Position numbers and translations under genes: made by a program. From Balneola sp. (GTDB lineage: Bacteria; Bacteroidota; Rhodothermia; Balneolales; Balneolaceae), in assembly GCA_003712055.1 (NCBI GenBank), contig RHLJ01000006.1:1-64000 (forward strand): DNA of 64,000 nt, in the 5' to 3' direction. Positions 25,765 to 34,670 of the stretch are shown one piece after another (the stretch's first letter is position 1; the number at the start of each line of letters is the position of its first letter). The notes beneath the pieces are model-generated. The model saw nothing but the letters and a program-made list of their open reading frames with translations, was not told the DNA's origin and ran no database searches.

Positions 25765-27429
25765 ATGAGACAAATAATAATGGGTGTGCTGATCGTGACG
25801 GCATCAGCACAATTAGCTTTAAGTCAGCCTATGCAAGGTGACAAGTTGTTTAAGGCACAACATGCACCTCTATTCGAGGGTATGGGGATGCATGACTTTG
25901 AGATCTCTTCTAAAGATGATCTGGCTAGTATTTTCTTTAATCAGGCAATTGCACTTACGTATGGATTTAATCATTTGGAAGCAGCTCGTTCTTATGAACA
26001 AGTAGCACTTATTGACCCTAACTCGGCAATTGCATACTGGGGACAGGCTCTGGTATTAGGTTCAAATATCAATGCTGCAATGGAGCCAGCTGCGGTAATA
26101 CCAGCATACGAAGCTATTCAGAAGGCGGTGAGTCTTAAAAAATATGCATCACAAAAGGAACGCGATTTAGTAGACGCATTAGCTACACGCTATTCTGCTG
26201 ATGAAACACTTTCTGATCGGACGGAACTGGATGCTGCATACGCTAGAGCCATGAAGAAAGTAGTAAAGAAATATCCTAACGACCCTAATGTACGCACCAT
26301 GCTTGCGGAAGCACTTATGGTGATTCATGCCTGGGACTATTGGGAAAGTAATGGCCGGCCAAAAGAGTGGACACCAGAAATACTTGAGGTATTAGAAGAA
26401 GGATTAGAACAGCATCCAAAGCATGCAGGTCTGATTCACTATTACATCCATGTAGTTGAAGCATCGAAGACTTCTGAAAGAGCACTAAAATATGCCAAGA
26501 CACTCGAAGATTTGGTTCCGGCGTCTGGTCACCTTGTTCATATGCCAAGCCATATTTATATCCGAACCGGGTTATACCAGGAAGGAGTAGAAGCTAATGA
26601 ACGTGCTATTCTTGTGGACGAGGATTATGTAAATCAGTGTAGAAGACAAGGACTATATCCATTGGCTTATGTACCTCATAATCAACATTTCCTATGGGCA
26701 ATGGCTACTCTTCAAGGAAATAGCAAGAAAGCGATAATGGCCGCGGAGCATATGGCTCATCATGTAGATGAAGATAACATGAGAACCCCAGGGCTTGGAA
26801 CACTTCAACACTATTGGGTAACTCCATTATATGCTTATGTGAGGTTCGGAAAATGGGAAAAGATTATGGCTACTCCTGAGCCAGCTGAAGATTTAGTATA
26901 TCCAAGAGCAATTTGGCATTATGCCAGAGGTATTGCTTATACCGCTGAAGGAAATACTGATGCTGCGCGAAATGAATTAAAAGCTTTAGATAAACTTCGT
27001 GAGGATGCGCGTTTAGAGGGAATCACTGTTTGGGAAATAAACTCAGCTGTTGATGTTCTATCTATAGCTTCCCTTACCCTTGAAGGAGAAATCGAAGGGA
27101 AGGATGAAAACTACGATAAAGCGATCTTCATCCTTAGAAAAGCAGTTGAGCTTGAAGACGAACTCAATTATAACGAGCCATCTGACTGGCACTATCCAGT
27201 CCGCCAATCTTTAGGGGCTGTTCTACTAAAAGCTAAAAGGATTGCAGAAGCTCAGGAGGTGTATAAAGAAGACCTGGAGATTTTTCCAGAAAACGGATGG
27301 TCGTTGTTCGGTTTATACAATAGTTATATCAACCAAGGAGATTACAAGGAGGCAGAGGGGATTAAGATAAGATTGAGAGAGGCTTGGAAATGGGCGGATA
27401 TAAATCTGGAAGAGTCAAGGGTGTTATAG
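25765..27429 (+). CDS. Exported tetratricopeptide-repeat protein
   Basis: 554 residues with a signal peptide (to ALSQ, residue 21). TPR-like helical pairs run through the protein (AARSYEQVALIDPNSAIAYWGQA, then SGHLVHMPSHIYIRTGLYQEG and others). The conserved His-rich segments HMPSHIY and PHNQHFLWAM are typical of a TPR family often found as stand-alone exported proteins; enzymatic function not established. It ends in a strong terminator. In the 209-nt upstream gap GTGTACCTGTACAC (25624-25637) is a perfect short dyad that could bind a regulator. Confidence 0.82.
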   Translation: MRQIIMGVLIVTASAQLALSQPMQGDKLFKAQHAPLFEGMGMHDFEISSKDDLASIFFNQAIALTYGFNHLEAARSYEQVALIDPNSAIAYWGQALVLGSNINAAMEPAAVIPAYEAIQKAVSLKKYASQKERDLVDALATRYSADETLSDRTELDAAYARAMKKVVKKYPNDPNVRTMLAEALMVIHAWDYWESNGRPKEWTPEILEVLEEGLEQHPKHAGLIHYYIHVVEASKTSERALKYAKTLEDLVPASGHLVHMPSHIYIRTGLYQEGVEANERAILVDEDYVNQCRRQGLYPLAYVPHNQHFLWAMATLQGNSKKAIMAAEHMAHHVDEDNMRTPGLGTLQHYWVTPLYAYVRFGKWEKIMATPEPAEDLVYPRAIWHYARGIAYTAEGNTDAARNELKALDKLREDARLEGITVWEINSAVDVLSIASLTLEGEIEGKDENYDKAIFILRKAVELEDELNYNEPSDWHYPVRQSLGAVLLKAKRIAEAQEVYKEDLEIFPENGWSLFGLYNSYINQGDYKEAEGIKIRLREAWKWADINLEESRVL

Positions 27430-27482
27430 GAACAAAATCACAATCATACCCTAAAACAATATGTCAAGAGAGTTAAAGCCTA

Positions 27483-27518
27483 ACCACGGTGGTACCCTAC
27501 CACCGTGGTATTTTTTTA
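27483..27518 (+). terminator. Strong rho-independent terminator
   Basis: A perfect 12-bp stem (ACCACGGTGGTA / TACCACCGTGGT) with a 3-nt loop and a run of seven T follows the TPR gene by about 50 nt. Confidence 0.93.
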
Positions 27519-27538
27519 GTTAGTCATCCTTGTAGATA

Positions 27539-27893
27539 TCAGGTAATTCGTTGACAACTCTGAATGCTTGGTTTCATGAATCTATACAAAACTTTCAATC
27601 TCAGAGTCATCCCGAACTTGTTTCGGGATCTTTGTGAGGATTGGAACTATAAAGCACCTCAAAAATATAACAAGGAAGGTACCTCTGGTTAATCAACACC
27701 CTAAGAGCATCAAACTCTACCTCTGAGCAATGAATTGGTAGTATTCTTCCCGGTGTAAGGGGTAGCGATGAATAGTACATTTCCAGCCATTCCATAAGAT
27801 CCCGAAACAAGTTCGGGATGACTTCATTAAAAAATGGTTAGAAGTGAATAATGACTCACTGAGTTTAACCAAAACTGTCAACGAATTACCTGA
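27539..27893. repeat. Nested fold-back element, MITE-like
   Basis: Outer perfect 18-bp inverted repeats (TCAGGTAATTCGTTGACA at 27539-27556 and its complement at 27876-27893) enclose inner perfect 25-bp inverted repeats (27606-27630 and 27798-27822, each itself a small GATCCCGAA-type hairpin). The 355-bp unit has no convincing gene. It fills most of the 533-nt gap between the TPR gene and the permease. A non-autonomous repeat element is the likely identity; no target-site duplication was identified. Confidence 0.7.
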
Positions 27894-27901
27894 CATATAC
27901 A

Positions 27902-27953
27902 ATCCTGAGCGAAAGCGAAGGATCAGCTGATCCTTCGGCGGCGGCCTCAGGAT
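27902..27953. repeat. REP-like hairpin with 20-bp perfect palindrome
   Basis: GAAGGATCAGCTGATCCTTC (27917-27936) is a perfect palindrome, flanked by ATCCTGAG and CTCAGGAT outer arms. It lies ten bases past the stop of the minus-strand permease gene and may end its transcript. Related GAAGGATC / GATCCTTC arms occur at 31024-31090. Confidence 0.7.
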
Positions 27954-27962
27954 GACTTTCAG

Positions 27963-30608
27963 TTACTCACTTCTTAAGCTCTTAATTGGATTAGATAAAG
28001 CAGCTTTTATGGATTGATAACTCACTGATACCCACGCTATTCCAAAAACACTAGCTGCAGTAATTAAAATGGTGATAGCGTTTATATTCGTTTTATAGGC
28101 AAAACTTTCAAGCCATTTACCCATTCCGAAATAAGCCACTGGAATAGCAATTAAAAGGGAAATGGCTACAAATTTTGTGAATTGCTTAGCCATCATGAAG
28201 ACCACTTCTCTTACAGAAGCTCCAAGTACTTTTCGGATACCAATTTCTTTCGTTCTCTTTTCTGTGATAAAAGAAGCTAAGCCAAACAGGCCGATTGCCG
28301 AGATAATTATAGCCAACAAGGTGGAGTAGTTGAGCAAGTTTTGTGTACTCTGTTCCTGGTAGTACAAACCCTGATAATAACTATCAAAAAAGATGCTGGA
28401 GAAAGGGTTCACAGGGTCGAACTTCTCCCAGGTACTTTGAATATGAGCAAGGCTTTCTTCTACATTATCAGGAGAAATTCGGATGGTATAGTAGGTGTAC
28501 CAATCAGCTGTAGGGATAAATAGCATGATGGGGGAGATAGCTTCTCTAAACGACCTAAAATGAAAGTCTTCAAGAACACCAATTACCGGTGCAGGACCAA
28601 AACCAATTGCATCGATTGATATCCTGTGATCAAGAGGGTTTTCCCACCCTAATTGTCTCGCAGCCTCCTCGTTTATCAGTACAGAACCAAAAGCATCGGT
28701 AGTAATATCCCTTGAGAAACTTCTGCCCTGAGCTACTTTCATTCCGAAGGTTTCAACGAACTCGTGATCTACAGCAAGTACTCGCATAGGGGGGCGTTGC
28801 TCTTCAGGAATCCCTTCAGGCTGACTTGGTATTCCATAATCGGTTCCGCCTGGGAAGTTTGCTGATATAGAAGCATTAATGATATTAGGGTTTCGAAGGA
28901 GCTCTTCTTTAAAAGTATCAGCCTGTTCTCTCAAGCTATTATCTCTGATTCTCAATATAACCAGTTGTTCTTTGTCGAAACCAAGATCCTGGTTTTGTAC
29001 ATAATTTAGCTGTTGAATTACAACACTTGTTGCAAGAATCAATGCAGTAGTAATTGCAAACTGGAATACGATTAATCCACTTCTTACTGTGTTGCTCCCG
29101 GATATCTTAATTTCTCCTTTCAGAGATTGTACAGGCTTAAATGCGGATAACAGGAAAGCAGGATAGCTTCCGGATAAGATTCCGATAAAGACAATTAAAA
29201 TGAGTATCCAACTTATAAGCTGGAAGTCAAATAAGTCGGAAACAGTAAAGCTTTGTAGGGTAATTTGGTTGAAAAGATTAAGTGCAGCAATAGCCAGTCC
29301 AATTGCAAAAATTGAAGAAATGGCTGTGTATACAATAGACTCACCAAGGAACTGAGCTCGTAGAGTTGATTTCAAAGCACCTGCAGATTTTCTTACTCCT
29401 ATTTCCCTGGCCCTGTTCATAGCTTTTGCTGTAGCAAGGTTTGTGAAATTGACACAAGCTATAAGGAGAATCAGAAGGGCAATTGCAGAAAATACATATA
29501 CATAAATGATGTTCGAGTTGGCAGTTATTTCCCTGAATAAATCAGAGTTAAGATGGATATCCGAGATCAACTGTAAGCTTGCGTTATAGTTGGGTAAAGC
29601 GTCCTCACTAATATAAGTTGGCAATATCTCCTGGAATTTCTGCGCCACTACATCAGGAGTAGCTTCTTCAGCCAGTAAGAGATAGGTATAAAATTGGTTC
29701 CAGCGTATCCAGTCGTCCCTTTCCGGGTGAGTAAGACTTGACATAGAAACCAGGTAGCGGAATGAAATATGTGTATTTCCAGGTATGTCTTCTAGCAGAG
29801 CAGTAACGGTATATTCAACTCCATCCATGGTAAGTGATTTACCAACGGGGTCTTCGTTAGGGAAGTAAATTTCTGCAACCTGTTCAGTAAGTGCGACTGA
29901 ATTCGGATTAACCAGCGCGGTTTTGGGATCACCGCTAATCATTTCATACCCAAAAACATCAAACACCGAAGCATCAGCATAGAACCCAGAAACTTCGTAA
30001 TTGGAAGTTTCGCCACGTTGTACAATGGGAGTTGTGAAAAAGACAAATCGGGTTACATTATCTACCTCCGGAATATTCTCATTTGCAGTTACTCCCCAGG
30101 GACCATTTACCTTTGCAATACCCTGTTGACCAGAAGTAGGGTTCTCATTTATAAGCCTGTAAATCCGGTCTGAATTAGTATGAAAAGTATCATAGCTGAG
30201 CTCATGCTTTACATACATCATTATCAAAATGGTAGTAGCTATACCGACTGCCAGTCCCAGAATATTTATTATAGAATATCCTTTTTGCCTGTAAAGCTGA
30301 CGCAGAGCTACCTTGAAATAATTAGGTATGAGCATCCAAAAAGAAACTTTGGTGCCTTTTATTATAGGTCGCTTTTTGGCTTTGCTAAATTCAGAAGCGA
30401 AAGAACTAACAGCTCCTGGGATTTCAGAGGAAGCCCTATTAAATGCTTCTTCTTCACTTAACCCCTCAGATTTTAGCGAGTCAATTTTATCATAAAGATG
30501 TGTTTCTAACTCTTCAATTACCCCGGGTTCAAGATCAGGGTGCTTTTTGAGTTTTTTGTGCCACTCTCTTACGGCGTTTTCCAGGTTAAACATAGTTTTA
30601 TTACTCAA
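27963..30608 (-). CDS. MacB/FtsX-type ABC transporter permease
   Basis: 881 residues. An N-terminal helical prefix (about 1-75, WHKKLKKHPDLEPGVIEELE) precedes two FtsX units. Each unit has a MacB-type periplasmic domain and membrane helices: TM1 around 108-130 (IINILGLAVGIATTILIMMYV), then a bundle at about 375-480, a second periplasmic domain, and a final bundle at 755-875. The motif KRTKEIGIRKVLGAS is typical. This long fused permease of the Bacteroidota type probably works with an ATPase encoded elsewhere. It overlaps the PadR gene by 8 nt, so the regulator and permease form one operon. Confidence 0.9.
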   Translation of the reverse strand: MSNKTMFNLENAVREWHKKLKKHPDLEPGVIEELETHLYDKIDSLKSEGLSEEEAFNRASSEIPGAVSSFASEFSKAKKRPIIKGTKVSFWMLIPNYFKVALRQLYRQKGYSIINILGLAVGIATTILIMMYVKHELSYDTFHTNSDRIYRLINENPTSGQQGIAKVNGPWGVTANENIPEVDNVTRFVFFTTPIVQRGETSNYEVSGFYADASVFDVFGYEMISGDPKTALVNPNSVALTEQVAEIYFPNEDPVGKSLTMDGVEYTVTALLEDIPGNTHISFRYLVSMSSLTHPERDDWIRWNQFYTYLLLAEEATPDVVAQKFQEILPTYISEDALPNYNASLQLISDIHLNSDLFREITANSNIIYVYVFSAIALLILLIACVNFTNLATAKAMNRAREIGVRKSAGALKSTLRAQFLGESIVYTAISSIFAIGLAIAALNLFNQITLQSFTVSDLFDFQLISWILILIVFIGILSGSYPAFLLSAFKPVQSLKGEIKISGSNTVRSGLIVFQFAITTALILATSVVIQQLNYVQNQDLGFDKEQLVILRIRDNSLREQADTFKEELLRNPNIINASISANFPGGTDYGIPSQPEGIPEEQRPPMRVLAVDHEFVETFGMKVAQGRSFSRDITTDAFGSVLINEEAARQLGWENPLDHRISIDAIGFGPAPVIGVLEDFHFRSFREAISPIMLFIPTADWYTYYTIRISPDNVEESLAHIQSTWEKFDPVNPFSSIFFDSYYQGLYYQEQSTQNLLNYSTLLAIIISAIGLFGLASFITEKRTKEIGIRKVLGASVREVVFMMAKQFTKFVAISLLIAIPVAYFGMGKWLESFAYKTNINAITILITAASVFGIAWVSVSYQSIKAALSNPIKSLRSE

Positions 30609-30945
30609 ATGATAGTTTCGGATTAGGCCCCCATAGGCTTATTAGGGCATTATGTACTTTCATCCAGCGTTGTTTTTCTACTTGCAGTGCTTCTTTACCT
30701 TTTGAAGTAAGGCTGTAGTATTTACGTTTTCGGCCGTTCTCAAGAATAGCCCATCTGGATTGGATCAATCCGTCAGCATCAAGTCGATGGAGAACAGGGT
30801 AGAGCATCGCTTCTGACCATTCCCATTCGCCTCCTGAAATCTGCTCGATTTTTTGGATAATCTCGTATCCGTAGCTCTCACCTCTGCTTAAGATGGATAG
30901 GATTAATGGTTTTGATGAAGCTGCTTTTAGTTCTCGTGAAATCAT
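30601..30945 (-). CDS. PadR family transcriptional regulator
   Basis: 114 residues of winged-helix PadR type: LILSILSRGESYGYEIIQKIEQISGG, then EWSEAMLYPVLHRLDADGLIQSRW (recognition helix and wing) and KRKYYSLTSKGKEAL. It is first in an operon with the MacB-like permease, a pairing common for ABC permeases of Bacteroidota. Two 19-bp dyads sit upstream in its own promoter region, so autoregulation is likely. PadR proteins are usually repressors released by small molecules; the inducer here is unknown. Confidence 0.92.
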   Translation of the reverse strand: MISRELKAASSKPLILSILSRGESYGYEIIQKIEQISGGEWEWSEAMLYPVLHRLDADGLIQSRWAILENGRKRKYYSLTSKGKEALQVEKQRWMKVHNALISLWGPNPKLSFE

Positions 30946-30964
30946 GACAAAATTTTTGCGTGCA

Positions 30965-30983
30965 TACCTAATTGTGTTAGGTA
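30965..30983. promoter_or_regulatory. Probable PadR operator 1
   Basis: TACCTAATTGTGTTAGGTA is a 19-bp dyad with six-base arms, 20 bp ahead of the padR start on the minus strand. It pairs with a near-identical dyad 35 bp upstream. Confidence 0.72.
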
Positions 30984-30999
30984 AGTTGCAAAAATTTCA

Positions 31000-31018
31000 T
31001 ACCTAAATCAATTAGGTA
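31000..31018. promoter_or_regulatory. Probable PadR operator 2
   Basis: TACCTAAATCAATTAGGTA has the same TACCTA/TAGGTA arms and the same 19-bp length as the dyad at 30965-30983; centres are 35 bp apart. Two copies in the padR promoter point to autoregulation. Confidence 0.72.
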
Positions 31019-31023
31019 AATCA

Positions 31024-31090
31024 GGATAGTCATCCTGAGCATACCTGCGAAGGATCTAACTGGGTTTAAATATAGTTTGATCCTTCGACT
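31024..31090. repeat. REP-like imperfect inverted repeat
   Basis: GAAGGATC and GATCCTTC arms flank an AT-rich centre, with GTCATCCTGAGC at the left edge, wording shared with the repeat at 27902-27953. It lies between the padR promoter and cassette B, marking the edge of that island. Confidence 0.5.
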
Positions 31091-31196
31091 TCACTGATGA
31101 TTACCAAAGGTATTCGGTTAAAAGACAGGTTGAACCAAAATAAATTTTGAATGCTAAAAATCGTGAATTACTTTTTGTCCGTAACTAAAAAGAAAC

Positions 31197-31607
31197 ATGA
31201 TAGATAGGTTTAAGAGAATTCAAGTAATCAAGGAGCAGTACACTTTAAAGTTTGATAATTGCAAAGAAGAATGGCCAATAGATGTGCAAAGAGTGTATAA
31301 GTTTGTACATGAACATTTATTCGAATCTGATCTCAACGTATCAATAGCATTGAAACAATGTTGTATATCAAATAAAAATTTCTCGGGTAAATTTAAACAC
31401 TACGTCGGGCACGGTTTGAAAAACTACATCCTTCATTTAAGGATTGAAGCTTCAAAAGAAATCTTAGGAAGTATGGAGAAAGAAGAAAACATATGCTGTG
31501 CTGGTTTTGAAGTTGGCTTTATAAGCTACAGTGCGTTTAGTAGATCATTTTCTAAAGCAGTTGGAATGACACCAAAAAATTTCAAGGAAAAAATTGAGGA
31601 GAATTGA
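31197..31607 (+). CDS. Stand-alone AraC-type DNA-binding regulator (cassette B)
   Basis: 136 residues, almost all an AraC-family DNA-binding domain: the first helix-turn-helix around LNVSIALKQCCISNKNFSGKFKHYVG, the linker helix LKNYILHLRIEASKEIL, and the second around CCAGFEVGFISYSAFSRSFSKAVGMTPKNF. The sensory domain usual for AraC proteins is missing. The N-terminal 30 residues match nothing I know. It lies 61 nt upstream of the cassette B peptide gene, so control of that peptide is likely. No 13-bp tandem array is present here, unlike cassettes C and D. Confidence 0.82.
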   Translation: MIDRFKRIQVIKEQYTLKFDNCKEEWPIDVQRVYKFVHEHLFESDLNVSIALKQCCISNKNFSGKFKHYVGHGLKNYILHLRIEASKEILGSMEKEENICCAGFEVGFISYSAFSRSFSKAVGMTPKNFKEKIEEN

Positions 31608-31668
31608 AGCAATAGAATAGTTTAAGATTATTACCCTATTTCTCAACCTCAACTAAATATCTAAAGAG

Positions 31669-31896
31669 ATGAAAAATTTTTTTAAGCTCAGTTCAGTTTT
31701 ATTAATGTTATTATTCTTTACAAGTGATTCTTTTTCAAATGACCCGGGAGCCTGTGAAATTGGCTTAATAGTTTGTATTAATTCTAACCCTTATGACCCA
31801 TCTATACCCGACCAATATGCAGCAGCTGTTATTCATGTTATGGCATGTAACACGTCATATTATGCATGTACAATAGCAGAAGCAGAAGGTTTTTAG
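31669..31896 (+). CDS. Small secreted Cys-containing peptide precursor (cassette B)
   Basis: 75 residues: a signal peptide (to about residue 23, SFS) and a mature part of about 52 residues with four cysteines arranged as two C-x6-C pairs (Cys29/Cys36 and Cys60/Cys67). The pattern differs from cassettes A and D and there is no thioredoxin gene here. The gene is followed within 20 nt by the propeller lipoprotein gene, without a hairpin in the gap. Function unknown; assigned to the same class by size, export signal, cysteines and position. Confidence 0.6.
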   Translation: MKNFFKLSSVLLMLLFFTSDSFSNDPGACEIGLIVCINSNPYDPSIPDQYAAAVIHVMACNTSYYACTIAEAEGF

Positions 31897-31915
31897 TTAA
31901 TTGAGGAGCAGAAAA

Positions 31916-33058
31916 TTGAGAAATCTAAGTTTCATCATTTGCGTAACCTTTCTGTTCCTTTCTTTTTTTCTTGCTACATGTAAAAAAAAGAGCTCTAAGA
32001 AGGAGGAGGAAAAAAGTCAGACTTTTTCTTCCTTTGTAGCGAATTTAAATCAAGTTCAAATAGAATCTGAGCAGGAGCCATTTACAAGTGAAAACATCAT
32101 AATACCATTTCGTCTAGATTTGGATAATTATGGAAATGTTCTAGCTGTTAGTCCTAGTGATTGGAATTTGCAGTTACTTGATAAAAATGGAGTAAGCTTG
32201 GGAATTCAAGGTGGTAATGGAATGGGGCCAGGTGAATTTCAAGTGGTTAATTCTATTTATGTAGATGAAAAGAATAACATTTTCATCTTAGATATGAGAG
32301 GAAATAAAATTGAATCATATGGTGTCCGAAACGATTCACTTATATACAGAATGGGTTTCTCTCTTCCAAGTTATTATCCATTTCTTATATATGATTTTGC
32401 AAAAGTAGGAGATCAGTATTTTGGAATTTTCAAAGATGTTTTTTCCCAGCATTCTGATGGTAAAAATGATCAATCTTTTATTCTATACTCGTTAAATGAT
32501 AAACTCGAAATGGAAGAGGAATTGTATGTATTACCTACAGGGGTAGTGGCTGATAGAAAGGGAAATGGTATAATGCAAAATGAATTTCTAAGCTATGAGA
32601 CGTATCGGATATTTAGAAATAGCAAGCTCTTCATAGCTAACTCAAAAGAATTCTCAGTTACAGAAGTTGATTTGGTTACTCGATCAGTAAAAAACTACGA
32701 TTTAGGATATTTTCCGAAAAGAAAGAAAAAAGAAGAAGAGGTAGACTATATTTTAGATGAGTACGAAGGATTAACAACGATATTCCCAAATGTTGAAAAC
32801 AATTTAAGAGAGCCGGGGAATTTTCCTCTTTTTAGTGTTTTCGATGTTACCTCTGAATATGCCTACTTTCGTATTTATAATTTTTCGGAGGAGAGCAACA
32901 GCCAGATCATTAGGATTAATCTTTCAAGTAATGAAAAAGAATTAATTACAGTATCGAAAAACTTCTATTTCTATAGAGCTACAGATGAAGCTGTATATGG
33001 TATATACGAGGGATTAGATAGAAGATATCCTATGCGCATACAATTAGATAATTTATAG
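31916..33058 (+). CDS. Six-bladed beta-propeller lipoprotein (cassette B)
   Basis: About 380 residues with an N-terminal signal ending in LATC, a lipobox-like site (its Cys starts a Lys-rich stretch). Blade motifs include QGGNGMGPGEFQVVNSIY and NNIFILDMRGNKIESYG, the TolB-like/6-bladed propeller signature GxGPxEF. I chose TTG 31916 because GAGGAG lies 7 nt upstream; TTG 31901 is the alternative. Its 3' end overlaps the 3' end of the convergent purine nucleoside phosphorylase gene by 6 nt, so the cassette abuts the core gene exactly. Confidence 0.8.
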   Translation: MRNLSFIICVTFLFLSFFLATCKKKSSKKEEEKSQTFSSFVANLNQVQIESEQEPFTSENIIIPFRLDLDNYGNVLAVSPSDWNLQLLDKNGVSLGIQGGNGMGPGEFQVVNSIYVDEKNNIFILDMRGNKIESYGVRNDSLIYRMGFSLPSYYPFLIYDFAKVGDQYFGIFKDVFSQHSDGKNDQSFILYSLNDKLEMEEELYVLPTGVVADRKGNGIMQNEFLSYETYRIFRNSKLFIANSKEFSVTEVDLVTRSVKNYDLGYFPKRKKKEEEVDYILDEYEGLTTIFPNVENNLREPGNFPLFSVFDVTSEYAYFRIYNFSEESNSQIIRINLSSNEKELITVSKNFYFYRATDEAVYGIYEGLDRRYPMRIQLDNL

Positions 33059-33832
33059 CGCTTCAATCAATCCCTTAACAAGCTTAGCAAAAACTTCTTT
33101 CTTCGCCTCAGCAGCATCTTTTACCTCAGAATGATCGAGCTTTTGGTCAGTAACACCTGCTGCAGCATTGGTGATTAAGGAAATGGCAGCTGCTTTCACA
33201 CCCAAACGCTCCGCTTCAATAAGCTCAGGAGCCGTGCTCATTCCTACAGCGTCTCCTCCAAGAAATCGGAAAGCATGGATTTCTGATTTGGTCTCATAGT
33301 TGGGGCCGGTTACATAGAGGTAGGAGCCTTTCTTTGTAGGGACGCTTAAAGAAGAAGCAATGTCCCGGACGGATAGGGCAATTTCAGAAAGTTGGGTGCC
33401 TGAAGTGATATTCAACTCTTTAGCTGGACTCATAATCGTATCGATTACCATCAGATCACCGACCTGGAAATCCAGGTTTATGCCTCCGGCTGCATTGGAA
33501 ATAAGTAGTTTATCGGTTTCGAAAGCTTTTGCTAGTTGGACTGGAAGCACTGTTTTTTCTAAATCATAACCTTCATAGAAATGAAATCGACCAGAGAAGG
33601 CTAGTACAGATTTATTATTGATAGTCCCAAAGATTAAGGAACCGGAATGCCCTTGTACTGTTGATTGAGGAAAGCCAGGAATTTCTGAGTAAGGGACTGT
33701 AATTGGGTTTTCAATTTCACCGCCAAAGCTTCCCAACCCCGACCCCAGAATAACAACAGCATCAATTTTTGATGGGAAGCCTTTTTCCTCAAGAACCTCT
33801 TTTATACTTAATACATGCTTAGGAAGGGACAT
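33053..33832 (-). CDS. Purine nucleoside phosphorylase
   Basis: 259 residues of the trimeric PNP type: VILGSGLGSFG (phosphate loop), QGHSGSLIFG, ISNAAGGINLDFQVGDLM, and GDAVGMSTAPELIEA (base/ribose site). It should phosphorolyse purine nucleosides to free base and ribose-1-phosphate. The start overlaps the MBL hydrolase gene by 14 nt, giving a PhoH-MBL-PNP transcript on the minus strand. Its 3' end is overlapped by cassette B. Confidence 0.93.
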   Translation of the reverse strand: MSLPKHVLSIKEVLEEKGFPSKIDAVVILGSGLGSFGGEIENPITVPYSEIPGFPQSTVQGHSGSLIFGTINNKSVLAFSGRFHFYEGYDLEKTVLPVQLAKAFETDKLLISNAAGGINLDFQVGDLMVIDTIMSPAKELNITSGTQLSEIALSVRDIASSLSVPTKKGSYLYVTGPNYETKSEIHAFRFLGGDAVGMSTAPELIEAERLGVKAAAISLITNAAAGVTDQKLDHSEVKDAAEAKKEVFAKLVKGLIEAL

Positions 33833-34670
33833 AAGATTCTAGTGCTTCGGTTTGATAACCAGTTTTTTCGTCATACCCCGTAATCTTAACAATGGGATCC
33901 TGGTCATCATGAAATCCAAGGACGATATAGCCTTCATCAAAAGCAAGTTTGGCCAACCTCTCTCTTTGAGCCTGACTGGTTTGAGGATCAAAATCATATT
34001 TAGCAGCAAATTTTCTATTGATCTGACTCCGGGTTGCTATGACATCTCCAGCCTGAAGGAATTTGTTGGTTCCATCATTAAAAAGAAGAACTAAGTGATG
34101 TTCAGTATGACCGCCAATCTTTTCAACAGAGATTTCTGGATAAGGTTGGTCTTGTTCATTCAAAAAGTGTATATCTGCCCGTGCATCAACGAAGGAAAGA
34201 AATTCCGTTTTCTCCTCATCATACCATACCTCTTTTGCGGTAGCTCTTTCCCAATCTTTTTCAGAAGTCCATATTTTTGCATCGGGGAAAGTGAGTTCCC
34301 AGTACCCGTTCTCCTTATTTGCTAACCCACCAATATGGTCATAATGAAGATGACTCAAGAAAACATCGGTTATGTCAAACTCGGTGAGTCCATGCTCTTC
34401 AAGATTCTTTCGAATAAAATGCGGTCCGGTATCCTCACCAAATTCGCCTATCCCACAATCAAAAAGGATATTCCTATCTGGAGTAACAATCAGGAAGGGG
34501 TTAAGTGAGATTTTAAGTGCGCCTTTCGCTGGTTGACCATCTTTTGGGATGCGATTGAATATTCGATCAAGGCCTACAGAAAAAGTTCCTTCATAGAGGG
34601 CTGCAACGTATGTTTGATTTGTACTCAAATTAGGATTCTTCCTGCTCTTCGTCGTAGCGGTCATATGCAT
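33819..34670 (-). CDS. MBL-fold metallohydrolase
   Basis: 283 residues with the metal motif HLHYDHIGG (HxHxDH), a downstream GGHTEHH, QAGDVIAT (Asp ligand) and a terminal GFHDDQDP. It belongs to the quorum-quenching lactonase/AttM-like branch by general layout, but substrate cannot be read. No signal peptide. It overlaps phoH by 41 nt if ATG 34670 is used. TTG 34628, just after the phoH stop and preceded by AGGA, is the more natural start; both are open. Confidence 0.85.
   Translation of the reverse strand: MHMTATTKSRKNPNLSTNQTYVAALYEGTFSVGLDRIFNRIPKDGQPAKGALKISLNPFLIVTPDRNILFDCGIGEFGEDTGPHFIRKNLEEHGLTEFDITDVFLSHLHYDHIGGLANKENGYWELTFPDAKIWTSEKDWERATAKEVWYDEEKTEFLSFVDARADIHFLNEQDQPYPEISVEKIGGHTEHHLVLLFNDGTNKFLQAGDVIATRSQINRKFAAKYDFDPQTSQAQRERLAKLAFDEGYIVLGFHDDQDPIVKITGYDEKTGYQTEALESYVPS

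Noticed and set aside
27607-27902. Small minus-strand genes in the gap after the TPR gene
   Set aside because: They are read from the arms of inverted repeats and have no plausible protein character.
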